A stretch of 64,000 bases of DNA from Edolisoma coerulescens (Eukaryota; Chordata; Aves; Passeriformes; Campephagidae), in contig VWZW01004022.1 in assembly GCA_013397115.1 (NCBI GenBank), forward strand, positions 1 through 64,000, written 5' to 3'. This document shows positions 38,906-52,287 of this stretch, one piece after another; within the stretch, counting starts at the first letter, position 1, and each line of letters opens with the position of its first letter. The position numbers and the translations under genes were made by a program. The notes under the pieces are model-generated. The model searched no databases and was not told the DNA's origin. It saw only the letters and a program-made list of their open reading frames with translations.

Positions 38906-41900
38906 GGAAAAAACAAGGCCCCATCTACAGGTATCAGCTATACCCCACTGAAAATAAGCACAACATAGAGGATTATTCAGCACGTAACTGTGAAGTGTCC
39001 ATGTTAGGGTATGTTTGGCTGGCTGTACTAATTGCATCCAAACCCCCATGGCCACGCTCCTACTGGCACTGTTCCATCTCCACATTTACTATACCTCTGC
39101 CTCTTTCCCTCTAATAGCTTCTGGCATATTCTCCAGTCTCACTATTTCTAATCCTGACATCCCTTTGCCAAACTGTGGAGGCAGCGTGGGGAAAAGGAAA
39201 ACCAAAACAAAGCAGCCATCATCTTCAGCTGAAACGCCTGCGTGGCTGCCTTCCAACATGTCTGCCAAAGCCTGGCTGCTACAGGAGCTACTGCAGGAGC
39301 AGGAAAATCGAGGGGAAGGAGGAAAAATACACAACAGGCACAGAAATTAATGTTAGTGGCTTTAAAAGCAACAGCCATCTGTTTTCCTTACTGCCTGGCA
39401 GCATCAGGAGCTCCCTGCAGCGAGGATGGAGATTTGGCAGGTTTTTGTAACCCTGTTGAGCTTTTACTGTCCCTACCAGCATCCCCTGCTGCTTCTCTCC
39501 ACACCCTCAGACCAATTATACTTGGACTTTTTATTGCAGCAGCAGTGCCCACACAACCTTATACTTATGGGCACTTTAATCACCAACACCTATCAAAACC
39601 AGCAAAGTTCAACTACTGCTTAAGCATGACATTTCTAAATTTGGAATGAATATGATTTTGCAGCCATGTTGCATCCAAATTGTAGGAAAACTGGTTTTAA
39701 AATGTAGCTGAGGCAGAGTTTACACCTGAGAAAAAGAACTTGGTTTAGTTTTGTGATAGCATGATCTTACCTATTATTAAGAAAAATCGTGTTATATTTT
39801 CCTTCTGTGGCTGCCATTTGAGTTTTTAATTTGCATAATGCTGCTTTCCCATGCAGAAGGTTGCCAAGAAAACAGAGCATGAAACCTGTCACAGAAAGGC
39901 AACAAAGAGAATTTGGAGGTTTTGTTTTCATGAAGATCTAAACTGATTTCAGTGTATTTCATTACCATAGAAATTAAAATAGAATTTTTCTCAGTCTATA
40001 AGGTTATTATTATTATTTCTCTTCATCATGTGCCAACTTTAAGCAAAAACAGTAAGTAGTAGAAAAAATATAGCAGGTAAAAGAATGTAAGAATATATAT
40101 TAGGCACAGTAATAAAACCAGCTATCCTCAACCAGAATCTTCCCTTGAAGTAGCAGCTTTTTAGTACTGTTCTTCAGGGCTGTTTCTGTTCTCAGTTATC
40201 ACAGTTTTAATATAACTTACAATCACTTCTTAGAGACTTAGTTATCCGGATTTTACAAAGCGTTATCTGCTTTAGGAAAAACCAGAGAGCTGCATACAGT
40301 AATCTGTCATGCAAGAGCAGCTGGTGTAGCTTACATAAAGTGGCAAATAGCCCAGTGCAATAAAATGTAAGCATGTTCATAGCAAGAGCAACTATTGGCA
40401 TAGAACAGATGCCAAAATGTATTTCTATTTGGATCACAAATAAAATTATCTGTTTATCTTCTATCATAATGAAGATAAAGCAACAGGATATAATTTCCTG
40501 AAATTTGGGGGCAACACATTATCTTCAAAATTTAGATGTTCTTTTTTTATTTTATTTTACATATATTTAGTGCTCCCAGTTACAAGATCTGAGTTATCAC
40601 ATAGATCTCAGCAAGTCAAAATCCAATTGGCTAGTTTATCTATCACCTTGTCACCTGAATTGTGGGTTTGGGTGGAGGGCTGTTTGTTTATTTTGGGGTG
40701 GGTTTTCTATTCTGCTCTGGTTTTGTTTTCTTTTACATAAAAGCAGAACATGGAATCAGTGAGGTTTTTTTCTGGTTTTGGTTAGGTTGTTTTGGGGTTT
40801 TTTTAAGGAAGGAGATTGTCCATTCAAGCATTTAGTACCTGTCTCAGACAATTTATTCTTTTTCTGCTAGTTGTACTGCAATAGCTCTAACCACCACAGA
40901 TTACTAAATGCTCTGGCCTTGTGTTATCAGAAGCACATTGGAAGAAGGCTGGAATTAGGCTGCATCCCAGCTGCAAACATACAGTAGTTGACTGTACAGC
41001 AAAGATTCCTGTGAGAGGGATGAGGGGCAAGACCTGCTTAAGACATCTGAAGCTATTGAAATACAGACTAAAAATAGTAGCAGTGATCTCCATCACACTG
41101 GGGCCCACTCTGTTCATGGGCTCAGCAGCAATTTAATCACTGACTGCAGAGGGTGCAGTTTGATGTGCTGTTTTCCATATACCTCCATAAGAAAGATGGT
41201 ATAAAAACTCTAGATGCCATATTAGAGTTTAGTAGTGCCTCCTGTTATGAAGGCATTTAAAAATCCCCTCTAAGGCTGCATTTTCTTTTTTTCTTGTTAA
41301 AGGATCGTTTGCTCAGTTTGGTGCTCCAAGAATATCAGGTTTCCATTTTCTACTCAAAGGGCCTTGTCAGAAATGCTTAGTGTTTCAAAGAATTAGTCCC
41401 TTATAAGCCTTTGTTTCCTTGTCATTGAAAGCAACATGAACTACGGGCCCACAAATACAGTTTTCAGTCAGCTCTGTCTAGAAGCCACTGATCAAGTTAT
41501 TTGCTGAGGAGTGAAATCCTTCCATGGGTCAATATTAACAGGTATGAGATAAAAAGAGGAGTTAGGGAAAGCAAAGTGCTTGCTTTGGTTAGGTTTTTCC
41601 ATATTTTGTGGGCAAAATTTTAATGATACTAAACCTTAACATCCTGCCTTTTGCATAATGGTCACAGCAGTAGCATGGCCTAACTATATGTGACAGCCAC
41701 AATGACTCTTCATGCAGTATGTTTAATGATCTGTGTTTAATGAGAGCTGAGACACTTCCTGGATGCTGTCCATAGCAGTCCTTCTCTGAGGCTATAGTCA
41801 CACATTTAATGTGAGAAGAAACTCTAGAGGAAGTATTTTCTTGCTCTTTCTGCTGTGCCCCAGCTTCCTAGCTATGATAGTTTTAACATTGCTATTAATA

Positions 41901-44900
41901 AAGCCTTTCTTTTTTCTTGTAAGGTCGTATGCCTTCCATGAATGAATTCCCATTTCAGTGTCACAAGTGAGTAGGATTTGGGACATAATGCTTACCTCCT
42001 CCCATCTTCCTTCTCCAAAACTTCCTTGTCAAAAAGGTTCTAATCCTAAGGAATCTACAAGAACCTATGAGTGGATTGAAATCCACCACAAAAAGGAGCA
42101 AATCAGTCCTACTGGTAGTACCTCCAGAGTGCCACCAAGTCACTGGGAAGTGAATAGTACTTAGAGGAAGAAACTCACTCTGCAGAGAGCACAGCTGGGG
42201 TTTTTTTAATTAACCCACAGGTGTAAGTTCTGGCAGGTTTGGGCCTCCTCCAGCTGTACATTGGAACACCTGCAGAGCACATCAGAGTCCATCAGAGCCT
42301 ATGGACAGAAAGTCATACTTTGCACTTTGGTCTCTGTGAACAAAAAAAGAAGTGGAACGATTTTGCATGAACATTATGGTCTAGATCGTGCTTTAGAGGC
42401 TTAGCCCTTTCTGAGTTGACAGAAGAATGAGTTGTTCCACTGGTATTTTGGCATTTTAGCGTAAATGCCTCCCAGGGCCTAAAAAGCATTTCCTGGAGCA
42501 GCAACTACCTGGTGGGTTCAGCAGGTGCAGCTTGAACTTGGCACTCACTAGCAGAACAAGCACATCATGCTACAAAGGAATGGGGCTTGGGACTTCATAC
42601 CTGTCACCCTCAGCAAGCTCAGAGCTTTTCATGCTTCCCTTTCCATGCCTCCTATAACATGGATCCAGTGTAAATTTGACCTTGCTTAGGAAGATTTTCG
42701 CTCCCAGCAGAGACTCTGGGGAGGAAACATTCCTTGAGCTCTATCCTGAAACATTAGAATTACTAATAGAGCTCCCAGCTGCTATTAGAGTTTGCATAAT
42801 ATAAACACCTGCCTTTGGCAATGACACAACCAAAGTAATAGACATTTGTCCACTATATAGCTAGAAATTACTTTTCAGCACTACAGAACCAGGCCAATTA
42901 CAAACAGGTAAGCTATAGCTAAGAGAAAGGGTAATCTTATTCTGGTCTGGTAGCCATGCAGACCTCTGGATGCATATATGTTTTTTAAATGGTCACCTTA
43001 GCTCTGCATTAAAGTTGGTTTGAAGCCAATAGCTCATTGCCCTAAGAAACTGCATTCCTTATGGGTTAATATTTCACTTGACAGGAATCCTTTCTGGCCA
43101 GAGATCAACTATTCAAACAGGTTTGTATCTCATTGTTTCCAGGAACAAGAGTTTTTCAAACCCTTCTCAAACACAGCTGAATCAAAATATATACTCCCCA
43201 CTTTTCTTCCTTCTATTTAAATCCGTAACTCCAGGTCTGCTCTGTTCTCTAAGGATAGCATGCTTCCTTATATTAGTTACATATTATTTAAGTTGTATAC
43301 TATAAAAACATGGTTTTGGAGCTCACACATAAAAAGCCACTAGAATTATTTAGTCTCAAAAGGACACTCAGTACAACACATCCCTCTCTTTTCCACTTGG
43401 GACTATCTGGGCTCGCTGGGTCTAAGCTCATGTCAGGAAATATGTCTTCCTGCTGCATCTACTGTCATTATCTCCTCTGAGTAACATCCAAGACAAAGAT
43501 AACATACAACAGAAATAATATCACATTACCTAATCTTCTATTCCTGTCCTACAACAGTTTCGTCACTGACAAAGAGCTCGACCTTACTTGTAAAAGCTGA
43601 TATATCAGTTGTTATTCCTTATGTCTTACCTTACATATGGTGGGCAATGGAACAGTTTGGATTTTATGATCCTACTTCCATGTTTTCCTTTTGTCTCCCT
43701 GGAGTCTACTACAAGAAAATGCACCAGAAATTTGAGAATTAAGCTGGGAACAGCAAGACTGGGGGAAAAAACCCACAACTGAGTCAGAAAAGCTAGCAGG
43801 TGATTCGGGCAAGGAAGACGTATAAGGACAGTGAATCAATAACAGGGAAATTATAAACTGAATACTGACAATGGAGTTTGCTTTTAATAATTTCATAAAA
43901 TGCCTGCTTATTTTTGAGTGCTTTGAGTCTCCCAACAGCAAATCTTTAGTGGAAAATGTATGTGGTAAAGATGAACAAGACTGCTTCAACATCTTTCTGG
44001 GCGAAATACATTTCACTTACAAAAGTCTTAGTCCAACTCCTTATGCAGTATTGAGATACTGTTGCTCTTCGGCTTCCAAAATGTGCATCAGCCATTACCC
44101 AGCAGCAACTTCACTCAAAATCTAGAACAGAACAGAATCACTTACAAACACATTGATCATAAATACTTCTGATACACAATAACAAATCAGAAAACCTTTC
44201 GCATATTGACAATTTATAGGACTAATCTCAGAACGCCTCTTCAAAGTACATCTCATTACCTGTCTTCTGCAATAAATCAGTGATGGAATTATGAAAGGAG
44301 TCCTGAATCCTTACCCTCTTAAATACAGGCAGGAGCTCCCAGTTCACACTCTACCACTGAGATCAATGCAAGATGCACCTTCTATCCATCTCAAAGGCAA
44401 GCAGGTGATAACTCAGAGCGTATTGCTTATTTCCTTGTCTACCCCAGTTTCCTGAGGACGCCACAGCCTTCCATAGTATGATATGCACCAATCACATTAT
44501 AAAAACCAGACCCTCAGCCCCATAGCAAGGGCATGTTGGTTATGTTACAGGAATTTGGAAGTATTCTGGGTCACTCAACAAGACTGTTTGCATGTCCTGT
44601 CCTGAGCTTGGACCCACCACATGGCAGAGAATGTCTGAAATTTCATCAGATTCCAGGTATGACTCATCTCATTATGAGAAGCTATGTCCCATGATTCTCA
44701 CATGCCTCTGTAGAAAGCTCTGTGGCTTCTTCTACATGGAAGGTTGGGCATCATTAAGGCTGTAGGGACAAATGTCCTCATCTAGTCTCAATGTCAGGAA
44801 ACAGAAGACTAGAATGGTTTAATTCCTGCTTCAGTTTCAACAGTTGTGCCTGCATCAGCGTGCGCCTTTCCTGAAATTTGATAATTTCTAATAGTGGATG

Positions 44901-46657
44901 ATCACTGGAAATACTGGTAGCCACAGCCTTTGGTTACCAGCTCGTTAATCACTGTAACCATTAAAAACTTATCTTTAATTTTTGCTCTAGCTACAATTTC
45001 CTATTTTGTATTGGAGCAGTTGGCTGCATATCCTTTATCTAAAATTTCTGTGTCTTCCATAATTTTTCTAACAGATTGTGATCAAACTAGCTATTTACTT
45101 CATCTTTTAAGAGCTTAACAGAGTGAACTTCATTAAAGTTTTGCTGCTGTTTTTCAGCCCTTAAGTTACTCATGTAATTTTTTACGTGAAAAGTACTCAA
45201 GTACTTCTTATCTGTACAACCCCCAGTATGGCAAGTCTCTAGGTCTTTTGATTGCCCTACTGCAAAGTGAATAAAGGAAGAGTATTGGAGAAACCCTGAG
45301 CATTTGGAAAAGCCTGATAATGACTGATAGCAGGCATACCACTGCTGCTAAGGCTCAGAACAGGACGGAGGAGAGGTAAGAGGGGAAAACCATTCTATCC
45401 CTTAATCTTTTTTCCTTTTCCAGTACCTTTACGCTCTGCTTACAATGACATGCTAAAAATTATGATTGGAGCTGTTGTAGTCCATATTTTGTTATTCTAT
45501 TTTGTTATTCAAGTTGCCTTAAATCAAAAACTCTAGTGAAAATCTATGCTTATTATATTGGTATTATGAAAGAAGTTTGTGACCTTATCTAAAAACATTA
45601 CGTTAATTTGACAGAACCTGAAGAGGAAGGGTTGAAGGGAGGTTTTTTTTTCAAATAGGTAACTGTTTTCATAATGAAGAACACATTGATTAGTTCTGTT
45701 TATTGCCTTTCTCTGCCCAGGTCTCTTCTACTCTTCTACCAAATTTGTTCTACCTGTCCATCTGAACTCACTAATTTAGAGTGTACACATGGATGTAAAT
45801 AAGATGTCAGTGTTATCAATCCTCATTCTGCAATACCAGGTCTCCATTTATGAGCTTAAATCTTAGAAGCTCTTATTTACCCCATGACAAGATTCTTGCA
45901 GACTAATTCTTCGTATTATTACTTGCTTTTTCTGTCAATAAACATTATCTCAACATGTTTAGCATCCTAGAACATCAAAAAAAAGGGAAAAAATTGTCCA
46001 AACCCCCAAAACAATTCTGTAGCTGCCAATTTCCACATTATCACACAGGACCACAGAACAAGGAAGCTGAGATGGATCTCTAGATCAATGCCTGCACTGT
46101 TCCAGCCAAGCCGTCTAGGTTCAGGTCTTTTCTAACTAAGGACAGAGCAATCCTGGCTGAGTGTTTCTATGGATAGCAGAGCTTCAGGGTGAAGGAAACC
46201 CACTGCATGTCTCACTTGCCAAATTGAAAGTACTTGTGTAGTTGTGTGGCCTTCCTGTAGCATCAGATGTTAGCACTTGAGTTAGACATAAATGTTATGA
46301 TAATTTTTTTTTTCACTCTGAAGATACATATTAGCTAGAACTGTTCATTTTGAGAAAGTCTACTTAAGGAACTCTGTTTAACCTAACATGTGCAGAACCA
46401 AGTTTTGAATTCTGTCAAAATTTGTTTCATTGCCTAGACCTATATAACACACGGACACAAGAAACAAAAACTGGTGAAAGATTTCAGGAGAAACAAACCT
46501 GCCAAGTCAGAATATATCAGCCATACAAACAGATTTTCTGTATAAAATTTTTATATATAAAACACTGAAATTGAAAACTGCATTGACAATGATTAATGTA
46601 TAGCTTCCAGGATAATGGGCTGACCACTCTCCTCCCTTGTTTATTTAATAAGAATAC
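38906..46657. other. Non-coding DNA, no gene seen
   Basis: Mostly AT-rich. The interval 39,000-39,650 is richer in G+C and shows overlapping 64-135-codon frames on both strands, none recognisable; it may be an old repeat or exon remnant. Around 46,045-46,150 there is faint similarity to CR1 3' sequence, too weak to call. T- and G-rich low-complexity sequence (TTTTGGGGT-type) occurs at about 40,660-40,810. Confidence 0.5.
45485..45510 (+). repeat. Perfect 13-bp tandem duplication
   Basis: TATTTTGTTATTC occurs twice head to tail without a mismatch. A recent replication-slippage product or a short minisatellite seed. Confidence 0.85.
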
Positions 46658-46672
46658 TTTTTTTTTTTTTTT
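46658..46672 (+). repeat. Poly(T) tract, 15 T
   Basis: Homopolymer followed by CCCTAG. It resembles a polypyrimidine tract, but no exon-like sequence follows. Confidence 0.9.
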
Positions 46673-49600
46673 CCCTAGTGACGCAGGTGTTGGGTTAATC
46701 TTTTAACTCCTGCAGAGGACATGAGAGTAGTACAGTAATGGAATTGGTAGCCAGACATCATTCACCCATTACTATATCTCATTCTTCAATTACTGCAGTA
46801 TAGTGATAGAACATCCATTAAAGTTAGAGATATTGTTGCAGACAAAGGTCAAAGGGAGATCATTTACAATGCAGCACTTAATTTGTTCCTTCTAATTACA
46901 AAGGAGAAAAAAATCCTCATGATTATCCTACTTTCTTGAGCAACGAGGAAGAAGTGCCAACAGACCTCAGCATATGTGGGGAACTTCTGCCTGTGTGTAT
47001 AAATTAAAGCTTTCTGACATGATCCAAAGCCAGTTGAAACTACTTACTTAAGTTGATTTCAATCAATTTGGAATCAAGACTTAACTCAAAAGACTTCTAA
47101 ATAACATTAGCTACTACCTCTTTTATTGCACTGGCACTGTCTCATGAAAAGTGTTCTGTCTCTTAAACAATGGCATCACATTTATTCAAAACAAGGCTAA
47201 ATGAGAGATAGGCCTTGTACTGGAGAGAAAAGCTTAGGCCAAGGTGCATTTTCTGTTCTGTATAAAATATATTTGCGTGGTAATTACTGCCCAAAGTGAG
47301 TGTAGTTGTAATGATATTTAAGATAAAAGTCCATCAAGACAGAAAATATAAATGGACAATGACCGGACTGAATCAAGACTTTTGGTTATTTAAGGTGTGT
47401 TGTACAAGTCCATAAGCTAGAACACCTTCATTTTACAGTCATCATCATCATCACTAAATAGGTGTACATAAACACAAACCACTCTAGGGTATGGCTATAC
47501 TGATGCTCACTCAAGGGCTTCCAAGCAAGCCACAGTGATCCTGTCGAGTGGCAGCTGGAGTGCACAAACAGGCCTGGCTCAGTGCAGAATTGATTGAAGA
47601 GGTACCATTCCACCTCAGAACTATTTCTGAAATTCTTGCGTTGTGTTTCACTCAGTGTGGAGCAAGCCCAAACCCTTTCACATGTTCTCATTATAAGCAA
47701 TCTTTTCCACACATTTGTTCAAACAAAAGGCAGGGGTTTAAGATTCAGTAAAGGGTGTCAGGAGTGGAGGAATAGTTCCATAATTCTGCAACTATTTTAA
47801 CATTTTACTAGTCTTTTAATTTCTGCAAGTAAATTGGGCTACAGGAATAATTGTAGGAAACAGCAATGCATGATATGCTAGATACCTTCTCAGGTGCTTG
47901 TATAAAGAGAAGGTCTTTGAATAAAACTGTTTGGGTGTTATTAACTCTAGTGTTTTTAGCATGTGAGCACAGAGTGCTCTAGTTGAAAGCAAATGCAAAT
48001 GAGCAGAGTGAAAACGTGTCTAATGTGAGCACTGGGGTGTTTATGCTATACCTCACACATACCAAACAAGCAAGTCTACCCGCTTTTTTGTTTGCTGTTT
48101 ACCCTTATGCAGTATGTACTCTACAACTGTCCTAACATGTTTTGGCATGTCTGACCCCTAGGTGAAAGACAAAGAGGATTCTTTGCTTCACTCCATGTGT
48201 ACCAGGCATCAGACCATGCAAAGCAAAGCACTAAATGAGACTTCTGATTTGGTTATACCCTCCTGACCTGATAGTGCTTCTGCTCCTTTTCTACTTGTTT
48301 TACAACAGAAAAAAAATAACCAGAGAAAGCAACTATGAACAGGGATCTGTAAGTACATAGCCTTCCAGTTTTGTTTAGCTTGAAACAAAGGAGGGTTTTT
48401 TTAATCTTTACAAATTAAGATATGAAGTACAGAACAAAGGACTACACAAATAAGATAGAAAGAACAGTACTCGGTTTTCACCTGGCCTGACTTTCCAGAG
48501 CTGACAGTACCTTTCTTTTTTAAATTCCTGGTCATGTTGAAAAGGAAATTTTAGCTACAGTTGTTTAGTTTCACAGTGGCCAGTCTGAAACATCTGCCAC
48601 ACAGTTGACTGTAACATTCACAACTGGAATGAAATTAAATTATTTCAAAAAAATATAGTCCTACAGGGTGCTTTATCACTTGCGGAACACGAGTCAGATC
48701 ACAAAACTCACTGTTCACACAGTAACTCAAAACAGCACTTGAATAATTCAGCTTTACAATCCTGATATACTTCTATAATGGCTGCTTCTAAAATATGTTT
48801 TCCCTTTGGACTGATTCATTTAAAGCTTATTGACTTGGAACAGTGGGTGACTCCAAGTGGATACACTTGCACAGCCAATTAACCACACAGGTCTGAGCCA
48901 GGCTTGGCACACAGAGGTGCACCTGGGATGGAAACACAATTGCAAGAACTCAGGCATTACTGAAAGGAGGTGAAAACAGAGGGGGAGCTGAAACAAGTTT
49001 TTTAAAAATTGTTTAAGTGGATGAAAAGGCAAACATTAAAAGCAGCAAGATTTTGTAGATTTTTAGGGTGGGTGGAGGAAAGCAAATGAAAGGGTTAAAA
49101 ACTGAAATGAAAATTGTTAATTTTACAAACAGAAGTTTATTTAAAGGAGCTGGTTTTAAAGGTGTCTATATGTAAAAAAAAGGTTACTGGAAAATGTTTA
49201 CTGTTTGAGGCAGTCAAATTTTGCTCAGTGACAGAGATGTATGAAGTCAGATTAACTTCATAAAAGATGCTGTTTATTTATGAATCAAATTTAATTTTTT
49301 ATTTGTTTACTTAAGATTTTATGAAAACAAATACGAATAAACTGTCCTGGTTTATTAACATAATTTGAAAAACTAGATAAACGCTTTAATGAATATTTTA
49401 GAAGGTTGAAAAGCCAACCCAAAATTTTAAATATAAATTAACTCAGGTTAGAGGGAGATGTTGTTACAGTACCAGGAATTCAGCATGAGGCAGAAAAATC
49501 ATTTTTGTACAGCAATGAAGAGAATTTTAGCTGCAGAAATGGTGCTTCTTTGAAAAGGAGAGAGAAACCTCCTGAGGAGAAAAAAAAAACCCAGATCCTG

Positions 49601-51087
49601 AAACCATAGATAGTATTGTATACAGTCAAAAAAGCCAGGACAGCTCACCACAGCTGGGGTCTGTGCAGAAGAGTCAGTGCTGTCTGACCTGTTTTGTGCA
49701 GCTTCTGGTCCAAGCTGATGAAGTGCAAATCATCTGTTCTTCAGAAGTGTGCACCAGTGCTCTACCTCAGCTATTATGCACCGATTAGAATATTTGGGGT
49801 GGGGTTGGTGCTGTTATTTTTTTCATAAAAGTGTTGTATTAATCATGGAAGTGGTGCCTTCCTCTTCAGGTTTTGTCAAATTAACATAATGGTTTTAGAT
49901 AAGGTTACAAACTTCTGCCACCAAACCTTCATCATTCAAAAAAGTTACTATTTTAGGGAAGGGATGGCAGGTTTCATCTTTGTCCAGGAAGAGGCCTCTC
50001 CAGAGCCACAAGACTTCATTGCAGGAGCAGTGCTGATGGGCTACAGTCTTCTTAATATCCCAATAAAGGCACTGCAGTCCAGGTGCATTTCTGGTCAATG
50101 TCGTAGCAGCAAGCAACAATATATTTCTACCACTTCTTTTGGTGGCAGAGAGGACCAAGAGACAGTGAAAAAGTCAAATCATTAGGCAGGACTGTGTGGG
50201 CAATGAGAATGGGCAGATGCTAATGCTGATCACTTAGGAAACAGTACTGGCATAGGAGAGTACATTTCTGCTACAAAATATAAATTGAACTAAGATCAGA
50301 TCATCCTACTGGTATCTGGAAAGGAATACCTGCTACAGCATTTAAAAAGCATTAAACAAGAACTTTAAAAACAAGATCTTTTGCATGGATAGGAGACACT
50401 TCTAGCCCTAAAAAATGCCCATGGGTGGCATAGCAAGAGTTTTGATTGGTGGTTCTTTATCTCAGCGTAACTTGACATTGTAAGAAATCTTATATGTATC
50501 TAATACAGAATTCTGACCCATAAGGAAAGTAGCAGTGTCACCCTAAACTAAATTCATAATCTTAGAAGATTTTACTATGTCTAATCCAGACTCTTCATAG
50601 AGATGATGTCTTTGCTTCCTTTTTTACCTTCTATCTAAAATCCTTTTCTGAAGTCCTTTTAGTAATGGACTAATTCACATATTTTTGTTTCTTTCTGAAG
50701 TATCTCAGATTTTGCTTCCAAAGGCAGGAGCTGTGTTTGAATTGCATTTACTTCAGACTCTCCTTCTTGACTCTTGTTTCTTTCAGCTTGACCTTAAATT
50801 TCTCTTTCCCCTCTCCAGAAGCCACATTAGTTCAGATCAACAGTTCACATTAGCCTATTATCCCATCACTAGCAGCAAAGGCCTGGGGAAGAATTAAGCA
50901 GGGCAAGACCTTTGTGATGCTTTCCAAGACTAACCTCTCATTGACCAAGAGTATTTTGAACATTAAACAATTTTCAATTCACCTACAATTTACTTGGTTC
51001 TTCTAATACTCGTGACTTGAAATATCTATTCTATCAAAATGATTTGCAGGAGCAAAATTTAATTTAGTTTTCTTTCTTCTATTTCAG
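46673..51087. other. Non-coding DNA, no gene seen
   Basis: AT-rich. Contains a short (TCA)n run at 47,439-47,453 and an octamer ATGCAAAT at about 47,993. Minus-strand frames at 47,428-47,712 and 49,895-50,158 are unrecognised. The segment ends in the pyrimidine tract TTTTCTTTCTTCTATTTCAG before the candidate exon at 51,088. Confidence 0.55.
47439..47453 (+). repeat. Short (TCA)n repeat
   Basis: Five trinucleotide units (TCATCATCATCATCA). Ordinary microsatellite seed. Confidence 0.8.
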
Positions 51088-51141
51088 ATGTTCTACTTGC
51101 ATGAGGAAGGTGCCATTAAATTCAAACCAAGATACCATAAG
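51088..51141 (+). CDS. Candidate 54-nt phase-0 exon, weak
   Basis: A strong acceptor (AGTTTTCTTTCTTCTATTTCAG class) precedes ATGTTCTACTTG and a frame open for exactly 18 codons (MFYLHEEGAIKFKPRYHK) to a possible donor AAG|GTTAAG. The donor has T at +3, which lowers its strength. Length divisible by three would let the exon be skipped or included without a frameshift, and it is in phase with the exons at 16,329 and 59,032. I do not recognise the peptide. Could be a chance pseudo-exon. Confidence 0.15.
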
Positions 51142-52269
51142 GTTAAGAGATAAGTGTTTGAGAACTAATGCTTTTATCTTGTTAAACTGTGCTCTGAGGT
51201 TAATGTTTAACACCTTACAGTTCTATGATGCATATTTGATTATGACTCAATAATGACATTTGAACTATCCATACAGTGCAAACTTGAAGTCCACTGTAAA
51301 AGAGAAGTTAAATACAATGAAAATAGAAACAAACAAACAAAAATCAACTCAGAGTGTCTTAGAGGTTCCCTTTTCATATTGAAATGTGCAGTAATAAAGA
51401 GAATGACACGGCAAGAAGACCAGTGGGTATTTTGGTTAGTTCCTGGTACAACTAAGGAAACCAAAAAACCACATCAATCTCTAGTTTGCTCAACCAGTTA
51501 CAACAGAAAACATTTCTGGTTTTGTTTCTAGAACTGTAAACCACAAGAATAAAGAAAGTTTAGCTTATGCTCAGCAATCAACCTAGATTGCTTTCAGAAC
51601 CTCACTGACATTTAAAGTAAATGTCTCAGTGCAGTGGTTGGGTGTGACATGAAGCAAGCCACGCAAGCACTGGTACCATGTGTGCCTCAGGAACTGTGAA
51701 AATTTAATTCTGACTATTTTCTAAAATTACTTCTGATTCCTGCAAGAATCAACATACCTCCTTGCCATATTTTATGTCGTGCTACAAAGGGAAAGATGGT
51801 TATTAGTGCATTTAAATAATCAAGTTTTATTTTCCTGTGTCAACTGCTTCACACAATCAACAGTGAGTAATACAAGTTGGGGAAAAAGATTGTTCTCTGT
51901 TCTTGGCAGTTCTTAAGTGACTCTGTATAGCAGGACTGATGACTACTGATCTGGAGATAATGTTGTTTTCTTTGCTCAGAAGGTGTACCATTACCTTATG
52001 CCTATGCTTCTTACCCAGTGGCATGCAGCAGAGACAGCCAAGCTTGCATCTATCCCACTGGTTTGGAATGGTGCTGAGATAAGGAACCAGCCAATCACCT
52101 GAGAGGTCTCAAATTCAGTGGTTATGTCCAGCCAAGCCTCTGAATGACAGCACTGACCCAGAAGGAGTCCTGAGAGTTTTCTTAGCAGTGTCCACAAAGC
52201 AATCTCAAAGCAGCTATGCAAGATGTTACAGGATTCTTTAGTATCCCCAGGGCAGGATGGATATGCTCC
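51142..52269. other. Non-coding DNA, no gene seen
   Basis: AT-rich. A minus-strand frame at 51,991-52,221 and a plus-strand frame at 51,253-51,531 are unrecognised. Confidence 0.55.
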
Positions 52270-52287
52270 ATATCCATATATGGATAT
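52270..52287. promoter_or_regulatory. 18-bp perfect palindrome containing a CArG box
   Basis: ATATCCATATATGGATAT is its own reverse complement. Its centre, CCATATATGG (52,274-52,283), is a perfect CC(A/T)6GG CArG box, the binding site of serum response factor and MEF2-related MADS factors. Further TCCATATG copies flank it. The site could equally be a chance product of a short ATATCC repeat. Confidence 0.35.

Noticed and set aside
39000..39650. Overlapping 64-135-codon frames in a G+C-raised interval
   Set aside because: Long frames appear on both strands at once because stop codons are rarer in this composition. No family recognised.
42891..42919. 29-nt stretch between TTACTTTTCAG and CAG|GTAAGC
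   Set aside because: Attractive donor but a short, weak pyrimidine tract. Not distinguishable from chance.
46045..46150. Weak resemblance to CR1 3' sequence (ACCACAGAACA, GGATCTCTAGATCA)
   Set aside because: Only scattered short matches and the terminal octamer pair is absent. Needs a profile search.
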